A DNA stretch of 34,020 nt from an uncultured Bacteroidales bacterium (GTDB lineage Bacteria; Bacteroidota; Bacteroidia; Bacteroidales; FEN-979): contig CAIYES010000139.1 in assembly GCA_903925275.1 (NCBI GenBank), positions 1 to 34,020 on the forward strand, given 5' to 3'. Positions 7,269 to 14,026 of the stretch are shown here, in pieces. Both the position numbers and the translations under genes were made by a program. Each line of letters begins with the position of its first letter. Positions within the stretch are counted from its first letter, which is position 1. Below the pieces are notes generated by a model. The model searched no databases. It was not told the origin of the DNA and saw nothing but the letters and a program-made list of their open reading frames with translations.

Positions 7269-8756
7269 CTACGTCTTGTCTTTCCTCAGATGACTTTTCT
7301 TAATACTATAGGAAAAGTAGAATACCATTCCTATTAACATCCAAATAAATAACCGCATCCAATTCGGCCACCCTAACCCATAAATCATGGCACCGCAAGT
7401 CAGTATACCGAGTATGGGAACTAGTGGAACCAAAGGTGTTTTAAAGGGACGGGGTAACCCTGGATTTGTCCTACGCATAATAATAATGCCGATACAAACT
7501 AAAATAAATGCGAATAAGGTGCCGATGCTGGTCATATCACCAACAATATCGCCAGGAACAAAAGAGGCAAACAAACCGACAAAAACTAAAAACAGGATAT
7601 TTGATTTATAGGGAGTCCTAAACTTTGGGTGTACTTTTGAAAAGACCGGAGGAACGAGACCATCTCTACTCATAGAATAGAACACCCTGGACTGCCCGTA
7701 CAACATAACAAGAATTACCGAAGAGAAACCTGCAAGAATGGCTACAGTGACCAATTTAGCCAACCAGCCATAACCATGCATGTAGGTTTGGATTGTATAG
7801 GTAACAGAAGCTTCTTTCCCGGCCTTCCGGAAATCTTCAATACCCGCTACACCGGTTAATACATAAGCAAAAAGGATGTATAACACCGTGCAAATTGCAA
7901 GCGATCCCAGGATTCCTATCGGTAAAGCTCTTTTTGGATTTTTGGTCTCCTGGGCAGCAGTAGAAACTGCATCAAATCCAATGAATGCAAAGAAAACAAC
8001 ACCGGCAGCTCCCAGTATTCCTAAAATTCCTCCGAAATTGTGGATTACTCCCTGGTCATCAATATATTTTGTGGCAGCAGGAATGAAGGGTGTTTGGTTT
8101 TCAGGTTTGATAAATTGCCATCCTAAGACAATGAAAAGAATTACAATAGAGACCTTTGTTATCACGATGATTGCATTGAATACGGAGGATTCTCGTACTC
8201 CTCTGATCAAAAGAATCGTAAGCAAAGCCACAATAACCAGAGCAGGGATATTAATAACTCCATGGGAGACTACAGTTCCGCCCGAATCTCGAAGTACCTG
8301 CATAGGTGAATGACACAATGAATAGGGAACATTCAATCCAAAATACTCTAAAAGTTTGTTAAGATATTCGCTCCATGCTATGCTTACGGTTGCTGCACCC
8401 AAGGCATACTCCAATATCAAATCCCATCCGATCACCCAGGCCATGAATTCACCCATGGTAGCATAAGAGTATGTGTATGCGCTGCCAGAGATCGGGATCA
8501 TAGAGGCAAATTCGGAATAACACAGCCCGGCAAAGGCACAGCCAATACCAGCAATTATGAATCCCAGTGTGACAGATGGACCGGCATTGTTTGCTGCTGC
8601 TGCTGCCGTGCGCACAAATAAACCTGCTCCAATGATTGCTCCGACACCAAGTGCAACAAGTTGCATTGCCGTCAGAGTTTTTTTTAGACTATTTTTATCT
8701 TCGGTTTCATCCAGCAGCAGGTGGAGAGGCTTGACAGCGAATAATTTGTTGGACAT
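7269..8756 (-). CDS. APC-family amino acid permease
   Basis: A 495-aa polytopic inner-membrane protein with about 12-14 hydrophobic segments. The N-terminal LVALGVGAIIGAGLFVRTA near residue 33 is the substrate-backbone-binding GxG motif of the amino acid-polyamine-organocation superfamily. Overall it resembles the cationic amino acid transporter (CAT/YfnA) branch, including FFAFIGFDAVSTAAQETKNPKRALPIGI in the middle. It lies between ptb and buk, with gaps of 31 and 17 bp, so it is probably co-expressed with them. This suggests uptake of an amino acid whose degradation yields the acyl-CoA handled by Ptb and Buk; that link is inferred from position only. Substrate specificity cannot be assigned. 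Confidence 0.9.
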   Translation of the reverse strand: MSNKLFAVKPLHLLLDETEDKNSLKKTLTAMQLVALGVGAIIGAGLFVRTAAAAANNAGPSVTLGFIIAGIGCAFAGLCYSEFASMIPISGSAYTYSYATMGEFMAWVIGWDLILEYALGAATVSIAWSEYLNKLLEYFGLNVPYSLCHSPMQVLRDSGGTVVSHGVINIPALVIVALLTILLIRGVRESSVFNAIIVITKVSIVILFIVLGWQFIKPENQTPFIPAATKYIDDQGVIHNFGGILGILGAAGVVFFAFIGFDAVSTAAQETKNPKRALPIGILGSLAICTVLYILFAYVLTGVAGIEDFRKAGKEASVTYTIQTYMHGYGWLAKLVTVAILAGFSSVILVMLYGQSRVFYSMSRDGLVPPVFSKVHPKFRTPYKSNILFLVFVGLFASFVPGDIVGDMTSIGTLFAFILVCIGIIIMRRTNPGLPRPFKTPLVPLVPILGILTCGAMIYGLGWPNWMRLFIWMLIGMVFYFSYSIKKSHLRKDKT

Positions 8757-8787
8757 AAGTTGGCTATAAATCCTGACTTTGGGTTAA

Positions 8788-9714
8788 TTAAATTGCGGCT
8801 GCCATCACAATGCTGGCCTGCTTTGACTCTTCTGTATCAGAGCGTGAAGTGAGCACAATGGGGGCGGCAGCGCCCAGCACCACTGCAGCGAGTTTTGCAT
8901 TTGCAGAAAAACCAAAGGCTTTATACAGAATGTTTCCGGCTTCAATATCCGGAACGATGAGCAGGTCAGCATCACCGGCCACCTCGCTTACAATTCCCTT
9001 GTGTTTTGCACTGGCAGCGCTCACGGCATTGTCGTAAGCCAATGGCCCATCGATGATGCAATTCCTGATCTGGCCGCGCTGACTCATCTTCGAAAGCAGT
9101 GCGCCATCAAGCGTAGCAGGCATGGCTTCATTGACCATTTCTACGGCAGCAAGAACGGCAACCTTAGGTTTAGCATAACCCAGCTTGTTCATGAACTCAA
9201 CAGCATTGGTTGTCAGGGCTACTTTGGTTTTAAAATCGGGGGCGGGAATCATGGCCGCATCAGTAAGTCCAAGCAGTTTATGATAGGTTGGTATTTCAAA
9301 AAGGGCAAAATGAGACAAAACTTCGCCTTTACGCAGTCCGTTTTCCTTATCAAGAACACCACGGAGGAAAACAGCGGTAGGAACATTGCCTTTCATCAGT
9401 ATGTCTGCCTCCTTATTGCGAACCATTTTAACGGCAATCGCGACAGATTTGGCATCAACCTCTTCGTTGATGATCTTCATTGCACTTACATCGAGATTTA
9501 ATTTGCCGGCAATTTCATGGATCTTCTTCTCATTGCCGACCAGAATGGCCTCAACCAGTCCCATTTTATCAACGGCACAAATTGCTTCGAGGCAATGTTC
9601 ATCGTGTGCCACGGCCACAGCAAGTTTCTTTTTCTTTGATTTCCCTGCCAGTTCGTTTAGGTCGGAAAGCTTTGTAAGGCAATTACTTCCAGTTGTTTTA
9701 GTTGTTGTAGTCAT
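8788..9714 (-). CDS. ptb: Phosphate butyryltransferase
   Basis: A 308-aa member of the phosphate acetyl/butyryl transferase family (PTA_PTB fold). It exchanges CoA of butyryl-CoA (or a branched acyl-CoA) for phosphate, producing the acyl-phosphate used by Buk. Characteristic segments are KKLAVAVAHDEHCLEAI near 29, ADILMKGNVPTAVFLRGVLDKENGLR near 110, LLGLTDAAMIPAPD near 147, and ADLLIVPDIEAGNILYKAF near 243. It is the first gene of the ptb-permease-buk unit, with a recognisable Bacteroidota promoter about 100 bp upstream. Residues 2-28 are a weakly conserved extension. The ATG at 9714 is the natural start. Confidence 0.93.
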   Translation of the reverse strand: MTTTTKTTGSNCLTKLSDLNELAGKSKKKKLAVAVAHDEHCLEAICAVDKMGLVEAILVGNEKKIHEIAGKLNLDVSAMKIINEEVDAKSVAIAVKMVRNKEADILMKGNVPTAVFLRGVLDKENGLRKGEVLSHFALFEIPTYHKLLGLTDAAMIPAPDFKTKVALTTNAVEFMNKLGYAKPKVAVLAAVEMVNEAMPATLDGALLSKMSQRGQIRNCIIDGPLAYDNAVSAASAKHKGIVSEVAGDADLLIVPDIEAGNILYKAFGFSANAKLAAVVLGAAAPIVLTSRSDTEESKQASIVMAAAI

Positions 9715-9763
9715 AAAGTGTAAATTAAAAATTAAAAATTATCTATCCGGTTGTCTACCGAAC

Positions 9764-9795
9764 ACTTGTCCACTTGTCCACTTGTCTATTTGTTC
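9764..9795 (+). repeat. 8-bp direct repeats ACTTGTCC in the ptb leader
   Basis: Units at 9764, 9772 and 9780 read ACTTGTCC, ACTTGTCC, ACTTGTCT, followed by a degenerate ATTTGTTC at 9788. The array lies between the ptb start codon and its putative promoter, so it would be transcribed into the 5' leader. A related sequence appears upstream of the sigma gene at 17848-17866. The rest of the 312-bp gap 9715-10026 holds the two promoters described separately. Confidence 0.8.
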
Positions 9796-9818
9796 ACAAG
9801 CGTTTCTATGGGAACAAA
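9789..9818. promoter_or_regulatory. inverted repeat overlapping the ptb promoter
   Basis: Perfect 7-bp arms TTTGTTC (9789-9795) and GAACAAA (9812-9818) are separated by 16 bp. The right arm overlaps the -7 element of the ptb promoter. This placement suits an operator or a hairpin at the transcript's 5' end, but short arms like these could occur by chance. Confidence 0.35.
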
Positions 9819-9846
9819 CCTACGTGATTTTTGGCAAACAGACAAG
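9815..9846 (-). promoter_or_regulatory. putative ptb-permease-buk promoter
   Basis: On the minus strand a CTTG -33 element (9843-9846) is followed after 20 bp by TAGGTTTG (9815-9822), an exact TAnnTTTG -7 element. Transcription would begin near 9810, leaving a leader of roughly 95 nt that contains the ACTTGTCC repeats. Confidence 0.6.
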
Positions 9847-9878
9847 CAGTTACGAAAAAATTGTTTTAATAAAAATCC

Positions 9879-9886
9879 TACCTTTG
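9879..9886 (+). promoter_or_regulatory. putative -7 element for the msrC-mntP unit
   Basis: TACCTTTG fits TAnnTTTG. A TTG lies at 9861 but only 15 bp upstream, shorter than usual. Two near-copies with an extra spacer base follow at about 9898 and 9918. The leader to the ATG at 10027 would be about 135 nt. I recognise no riboswitch in it. Confidence 0.4.
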
Positions 9887-10026
9887 CTGCAGCCATTTAT
9901 CCTTTGCACCATGGATTTACCCTTTGCTGAGACCTTTAAAATCAAGATGGTGGAACCGATCCGCAAAAGCAGCCGTGAAGAACGTAGAACATTTCACGGT
10001 TTCCATCGCTAAAGTCTGAAAAAACC

Positions 10027-10488
10027 ATGGAAACTTTAAAAAAGCAAGCACGGTACAAGCGTCTGTATAAACAACTGGAAGCACTGATGGTTAAATCGAC
10101 CGATCCGGATGCCCGCATGGCCACGATTGTTGCTGTTCTTCATCATAAAATGGAATATTTTTCCTGGACAGGTTTTTATTTTCTGCGATCGGAAGCCCTG
10201 ACAGTAAAAACTTACCAGGGCCCACTGGCCTGCCAGGTACTTCAGGAGCATACCGGAGTTTGCTGGGCAGGAATTGACCAGAAGAGAACATTGGTTGTAC
10301 CTGATGTACACAAATTTCCTGGTCATATTGCCTGTGATTCACGTTCCCGTTCGGAAATTGTTGTTCCGGTTAGAAACCCGGAGGGTGAAATTGCCGGAGT
10401 GTTCGATGTGGATAGTGCAGCACTGAATTCCTTTGATTCGACCGATGCGGAATGGCTGGAAAAAATCGTTAATCTCATCTACCTTTGA
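10027..10488 (+). CDS. msrC: Free methionine-(R)-sulfoxide reductase (GAF domain)
   Basis: A 153-aa single-GAF-domain protein of the fRMsr (YebR/MsrC) family, which reduces free L-methionine-(R)-sulfoxide using thioredoxin-type electrons. The signature VVPDVHKFPGHIACDSRSRSEIVVPV spans residues ~90-115. All three redox cysteines are present: C69 (LACQV), C79 (GVCWAG) and C103 (HIACDS). The last is the catalytic position and C79 is probably the resolving one. Length is normal for the family. Its stop codon overlaps the TTG start of mntP, so the two proteins are probably translationally coupled. Together they suggest protection against oxidants. Confidence 0.93.
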   Translation: METLKKQARYKRLYKQLEALMVKSTDPDARMATIVAVLHHKMEYFSWTGFYFLRSEALTVKTYQGPLACQVLQEHTGVCWAGIDQKRTLVVPDVHKFPGHIACDSRSRSEIVVPVRNPEGEIAGVFDVDSAALNSFDSTDAEWLEKIVNLIYL

Positions 10489-11045
10489 ACCTTCCTTCAC
10501 TTATCCTTATTTCATTAGGCCTTTCGATGGATTGTTTTGCAGTATCGCTCAGCTTTGGTACCGCACACAAACTCCTCTGGAAGGACATTCTGTTGATGGC
10601 ATTTCTCTTCGGTCTTTTCCAGGGTATCATGCCATTGATCGGATGGCTGGTTGGCAACAGCATTCAATCACTCATTGCACCGGTTGATCACTGGATCGCT
10701 TTTGCAATTCTTGCGTCTATCGGCCTAAAAATGATTTGGCAATCCTTTAACACCGATGATGAGAAACGGTCGATCGACATTCGAAAAATCACGGTTTTAC
10801 TGACCCTTTCAATTGCCACAAGCATTGATGCGTTGATTACAGGCGTTGGCTTTGGGTTCATCAGGGTGAATATTCTGGCTGCCGTCTTTATCATTTCAAT
10901 AATCACTTTTATTGTGTCTGTCATCGGGGCCAAATTGGGTGAAAAAACCACCTTCCTTCCTGCAAGATGGGCCGAATTCTTTGGCGGTGCTGTTTTAATT
11001 GCCATCGGAGTTAAGGTTGTAGTGGAACATCTTGCGATCATCTGA
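10485..11045 (+). CDS. mntP: MntP-like manganese efflux pump
   Basis: A 186-aa polytopic inner-membrane protein with six predicted helices, the MntP (YebN) length and pattern. Two internal repeats carry the family's acidic motifs: LGLSMDCFAVSLSFG (11-25) and IATSIDALITGVGFGF (~109-124), the aspartates expected to bind Mn2+. The start is a TTG at 10485 whose last two bases overlap the TGA stop of msrC. No ATG exists near this position, and the N-terminus from TTG (MNLPSLILISLGLSMD) lines up with known MntP proteins. Export of manganese is inferred from family membership. No yybP-ykoY leader can fit because the start overlaps the previous gene. Confidence 0.9.
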   Translation: MNLPSLILISLGLSMDCFAVSLSFGTAHKLLWKDILLMAFLFGLFQGIMPLIGWLVGNSIQSLIAPVDHWIAFAILASIGLKMIWQSFNTDDEKRSIDIRKITVLLTLSIATSIDALITGVGFGFIRVNILAAVFIISIITFIVSVIGAKLGEKTTFLPARWAEFFGGAVLIAIGVKVVVEHLAII

Positions 11046-11074
11046 TGCATTTTTTCGTGAACTGCTGATTTTTG

Positions 11075-11082
11075 TATCTTTG
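11075..11082 (+). promoter_or_regulatory. putative -7 element for queD
   Basis: TATCTTTG matches TAnnTTTG and ends 17 bp before the queD ATG, so the leader would be only about 12-13 nt. A weak -33 (TTCG near 11054) lies about 18 bp upstream. The short leader leaves no room for a preQ1 riboswitch. Confidence 0.5.
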
Positions 11083-11099
11083 CTGTTCAATCGACATCC

Positions 11100-11546
11100 A
11101 TGAATCATATCCGGGTAACAAAGGAATTCAGGTTTGAAGCGGCTCACGCACTTAAAGGCTATGATGGTCCCTGCAAAAACGTTCATGGTCATTCATATGA
11201 ACTTTCGGTTACCGTGATCGGAACACCCATCACTGATCGTCAATCGACAAAACTTGGTATGGTCATGGATTTTGGTGATCTGAAAAAAATCATAAAAAAG
11301 CAAATTGTCGATCCCTTCGATCACGCACTGCTGCTTAACACAGAACTTCCCCTGTCGGAATTACAAAAATCCGGGGAACCCTTTACAAATGTTGTCCTCC
11401 TTCCGTATCAGCCAACAAGCGAAAATTTCCTGCTCGATTTTGCAAAACGTATCCGTGAATTTTTACCGACGGGAGTTCTGCTTTACAGCCTGCGTCTTCG
11501 CGAAACCTCAAATTCATACGCGGAATGGTTCGCCATTGACAACTAA
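11100..11546 (+). CDS. queD: 6-carboxy-5,6,7,8-tetrahydropterin synthase family (QueD/PTPS)
   Basis: A 148-aa member of the 6-pyruvoyl-tetrahydropterin synthase family. Zinc ligands H16 (EAAHAL), H29 and H31 (NVHGHSYEL) are intact, as is the catalytic C25 in CKNVHGH. DHALLL (residues ~75-80) and PTSENFLLDFA follow, with the C-terminal substrate-binding glutamate in LRETSNSYAEW. In bacteria the usual role is QueD, making 6-carboxytetrahydropterin for queuosine and other 7-deazapurines. The spacing CxxxHGH fits QueD. No queC, queE or folE neighbour is visible, so the pathway assignment rests on the family alone. Confidence 0.88.
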   Translation: MNHIRVTKEFRFEAAHALKGYDGPCKNVHGHSYELSVTVIGTPITDRQSTKLGMVMDFGDLKKIIKKQIVDPFDHALLLNTELPLSELQKSGEPFTNVVLLPYQPTSENFLLDFAKRIREFLPTGVLLYSLRLRETSNSYAEWFAIDN

Positions 11547-11571
11547 TCAAAATTCCAGACAAATACTCAAA

Positions 11572-11616
11572 AAAAAGAGGACGTCTTCTGATTTTTCTTT
11601 AAGACATCCTCTTTTT
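11572..11616. terminator. bidirectional terminator between queD and the PKD protein gene
   Basis: A 16-bp stem with one mismatch (C11582/A11606) pairs 11572-11587 with 11601-11616 around a 13-nt loop. A-tracts on the left and T-tracts on the right make it usable in both directions. It lies between two convergent stop codons (queD ends 11546, the PKD gene ends 11638). Confidence 0.88.
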
Positions 11617-11637
11617 GTGATAGACTGATACGGTTGA

Positions 11638-13941
11638 TTATTTGACGATAAAGAGCTTACGGAATATGTTACCACCATCCTCCGTACGCATCTTCAGGTA
11701 ATATGGACCTATGGCAAGATCAGCCACATTGAAGTTGAGGATGTTGTCACCCTTATGCAGATTCTGTTGTAATTCGCGAACAATCTGACCGGTTTGATCG
11801 ATCAGCGTAAAGTTCATTTCAAGTTCACGGGCAACAGATACACTGATACTGACAAGGCCATTGGATGGCGGATTCGGCCAGAGATTGCTGACCCTGCTGA
11901 TATATAGCGGAAGCTGATCATTGATTCCGTAAATCACCTGGCTGCTGTTCATGCTGAACGGTGTAGTTGCAGCAGGGTTTGCATTGTCGAGGATTACGAG
12001 AGCGGGTGTTGTGGCCAGCCCGGCAACTTCAGGGTATACAATATAGGTTCCCATGCCGATACTGCTGAATTCGAAATGCCCGTTAACATCAGTCACAGCG
12101 ACCGCCAATGGCAATGAGGTGGAATTGAGCAACAGCACCTCCACATTCTGGGCAGGAGTTCCTCCCGAGCTAACTTTGGTTCCCTGCGTAATTGTTCCGA
12201 CAATGGATCCATTTCCCGGAGGAAGGTCTTCGGCTTCAACCAGATGGAAATTATATGGATTGTTTGGAGGACCAAGTTCAATAATATGTGCATTGGTCCA
12301 GTTTATCGCTTCTTCAAAATAGGTGGGCATGAAATCGCCGTAACGTGTCGAATTTGGAAGAAGCTGGGCACGCAAATAGTAATGCCCAGGAAGAACACCC
12401 CCGAACGAGTACATTCCGAGAGAATCACCGAATTCATGCGACTGAACTATGGTCATAACATTACCAGAATCAATGCGAATCAGGTCAATGAGGCCGTGGT
12501 CAACGTAGTTGTTGCCCATCAACACATGCCCAAACACATCACAGGTAGTACTGACATAAATTGTCTGAGTGGATGACCATGTACAGTTGTTTGCGTCAAC
12601 AGTCTGGAGAGTAACTGTATAAGATCCGGGGGCAGAATAGGTGTGGTGCGAATTCTTTTCGTGGGAGAAATTGCTGTTCCCCGATGCCGGATCACCGAAA
12701 TTCCAGGTCCAGGTCGTTGCATGTTGACTGTTTGTATGGCCTTCAAAGTTGACCGTCAGGAAATTCCTGCCATAGGTAAAGCTGCTTTCACAATTACCCG
12801 GTATTGAGCCTACATGAATCGAATCACATGTATAACTCTGGCAGTTAACGCCAATTATGGAAAGGCATACATTATAAAAACCTGCACTGGCATATACATG
12901 AGTGGGATTTTTCTCATGCGAAAGATTGCTGGTTCCTGAGTTTGGATCGCCAAAATGCCATTCCCTGGTAGTCGGATTCCCGGTGGAGGTGTCAAAAAAA
13001 TGATACGTATACGGAGCTCCGTTCACACTATCCACAGTAAATTCAAACCTAGCTTCGCAGCCAACAGGCTGACCGGCATGGATTTCCACGCATTTTACGC
13101 TGGTACATCCCGTTGAGGCAGCAATGGTAAGGCACACATTGTATGTCCCTGCAGTTGCATAAATATGCCACGGGTCGGGTGTACTGGAAGTTCCTCCGTC
13201 GCCGAAATTCCAGGACCAGGCGATTATTTGTCCTGCCGGAGCGCTGTTATCCTGGAAATGAATGTTTAACAGATTTGCGCTATCGGCATAGGCAGAGAAT
13301 CCGGCTTCACAACCGGCAGGTGGAATAATATGGACTTCTGAACATTTTGTACTGGTACACCCTCCGAAGGTGGTAATCGTAAGGCATACGGTATGGGAAA
13401 GGGCTGTTCCTGCATAGGTATGTGTGACATTTGGGTTGGCGGGAAAGATTATGACAACCGTGGGAGTGCCATCGCCAAAATCCCAGACCCATGAATGAAT
13501 CTGGCCGGCCGGATAGCTGTTTTCATCAAAATGAAGCATGTGTGGATTGGTACTGTCGGCATGGTAAGTGAACCCCGCTTCACAGTTTGCAGGTGTATTA
13601 CATAGTACGAAATTCTCTGTGGCCGGCGAGTTGGATGTTTGAAAATCCTTGACAATATAGGTACTGTCACAATTTTTTGTTTTTACAATAAAGGTGGTCT
13701 CCACGCCCCCGGGAACATCATGGATTGTACAATCGTAAAATCCGGTGGCATTGGTAAAGCGCTGTGCCCAGAATGTGAAGCCTGAAGGATTACTGTCGGC
13801 TGTAATGATAACTTCATGACCGACCACCGGCAGATTTGTTGAGTCCCTGGTAACGGTCCCGCTAACATGAACGGTGACCTGGGCAATCATAAACGATGAA
13901 AAACCAACAATCATCGCAAAGAGTAAGATAAATTTTTTCAT
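11638..13941 (-). CDS. Secreted PKD-repeat protein with T9SS sorting domain (long paralogue)
   Basis: A 767-aa secreted protein. It has a signal peptide at 1-20 (MKKFILLFAMIVGFSSFMIA), a carboxypeptidase-regulatory-like beta-sandwich at ~22-113, and four PKD domains at about 120-205, 211-288, 295-377 and 384-464. Each PKD domain begins with a CEAGF/CEARF/CESSF-type cysteine and contains FGDG or FGDP. A conserved block follows at 465-575, then a second regulatory-like domain at 577-655 and a type A T9SS C-terminal domain (~685-767: LWPNPPSNGLVSI ... LKMRTEDGGNIFRKLFIVK). It should cross the outer membrane by T9SS and be attached or released at the surface. No catalytic domain is recognisable; PKD arrays usually mediate adhesion or spacing. 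It is the last gene of the sigma/anti-sigma operon, 85 bp after its paralogue. Confidence 0.88.
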   Translation of the reverse strand: MKKFILLFAMIVGFSSFMIAQVTVHVSGTVTRDSTNLPVVGHEVIITADSNPSGFTFWAQRFTNATGFYDCTIHDVPGGVETTFIVKTKNCDSTYIVKDFQTSNSPATENFVLCNTPANCEAGFTYHADSTNPHMLHFDENSYPAGQIHSWVWDFGDGTPTVVIIFPANPNVTHTYAGTALSHTVCLTITTFGGCTSTKCSEVHIIPPAGCEAGFSAYADSANLLNIHFQDNSAPAGQIIAWSWNFGDGGTSSTPDPWHIYATAGTYNVCLTIAASTGCTSVKCVEIHAGQPVGCEARFEFTVDSVNGAPYTYHFFDTSTGNPTTREWHFGDPNSGTSNLSHEKNPTHVYASAGFYNVCLSIIGVNCQSYTCDSIHVGSIPGNCESSFTYGRNFLTVNFEGHTNSQHATTWTWNFGDPASGNSNFSHEKNSHHTYSAPGSYTVTLQTVDANNCTWSSTQTIYVSTTCDVFGHVLMGNNYVDHGLIDLIRIDSGNVMTIVQSHEFGDSLGMYSFGGVLPGHYYLRAQLLPNSTRYGDFMPTYFEEAINWTNAHIIELGPPNNPYNFHLVEAEDLPPGNGSIVGTITQGTKVSSGGTPAQNVEVLLLNSTSLPLAVAVTDVNGHFEFSSIGMGTYIVYPEVAGLATTPALVILDNANPAATTPFSMNSSQVIYGINDQLPLYISRVSNLWPNPPSNGLVSISVSVARELEMNFTLIDQTGQIVRELQQNLHKGDNILNFNVADLAIGPYYLKMRTEDGGNIFRKLFIVK

Positions 13942-14026
13942 GGGGTATGGGTTTAAAGTTCATATAATCTTTGGGAAATCGGGTTAACAAGAAGACGCTG
14001 ATATTCCTGTCCCGTTGTCTGTGATG

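Noticed and set aside
7876..8313. 145-codon plus-strand open frame
   Set aside because: It is antisense to the amino acid permease and has no recognisable features.
9001..10012. Plus-strand open frames opposite ptb
   Set aside because: They are shadows of the well-conserved ptb gene and show no domain signature.
10440..10500. yybP-ykoY manganese riboswitch before mntP
   Set aside because: The mntP start overlaps the stop of msrC, leaving no leader, and no such structure is apparent.
11050..11100. preQ1 riboswitch before queD
   Set aside because: The predicted transcript start leaves only about a dozen leader nucleotides.
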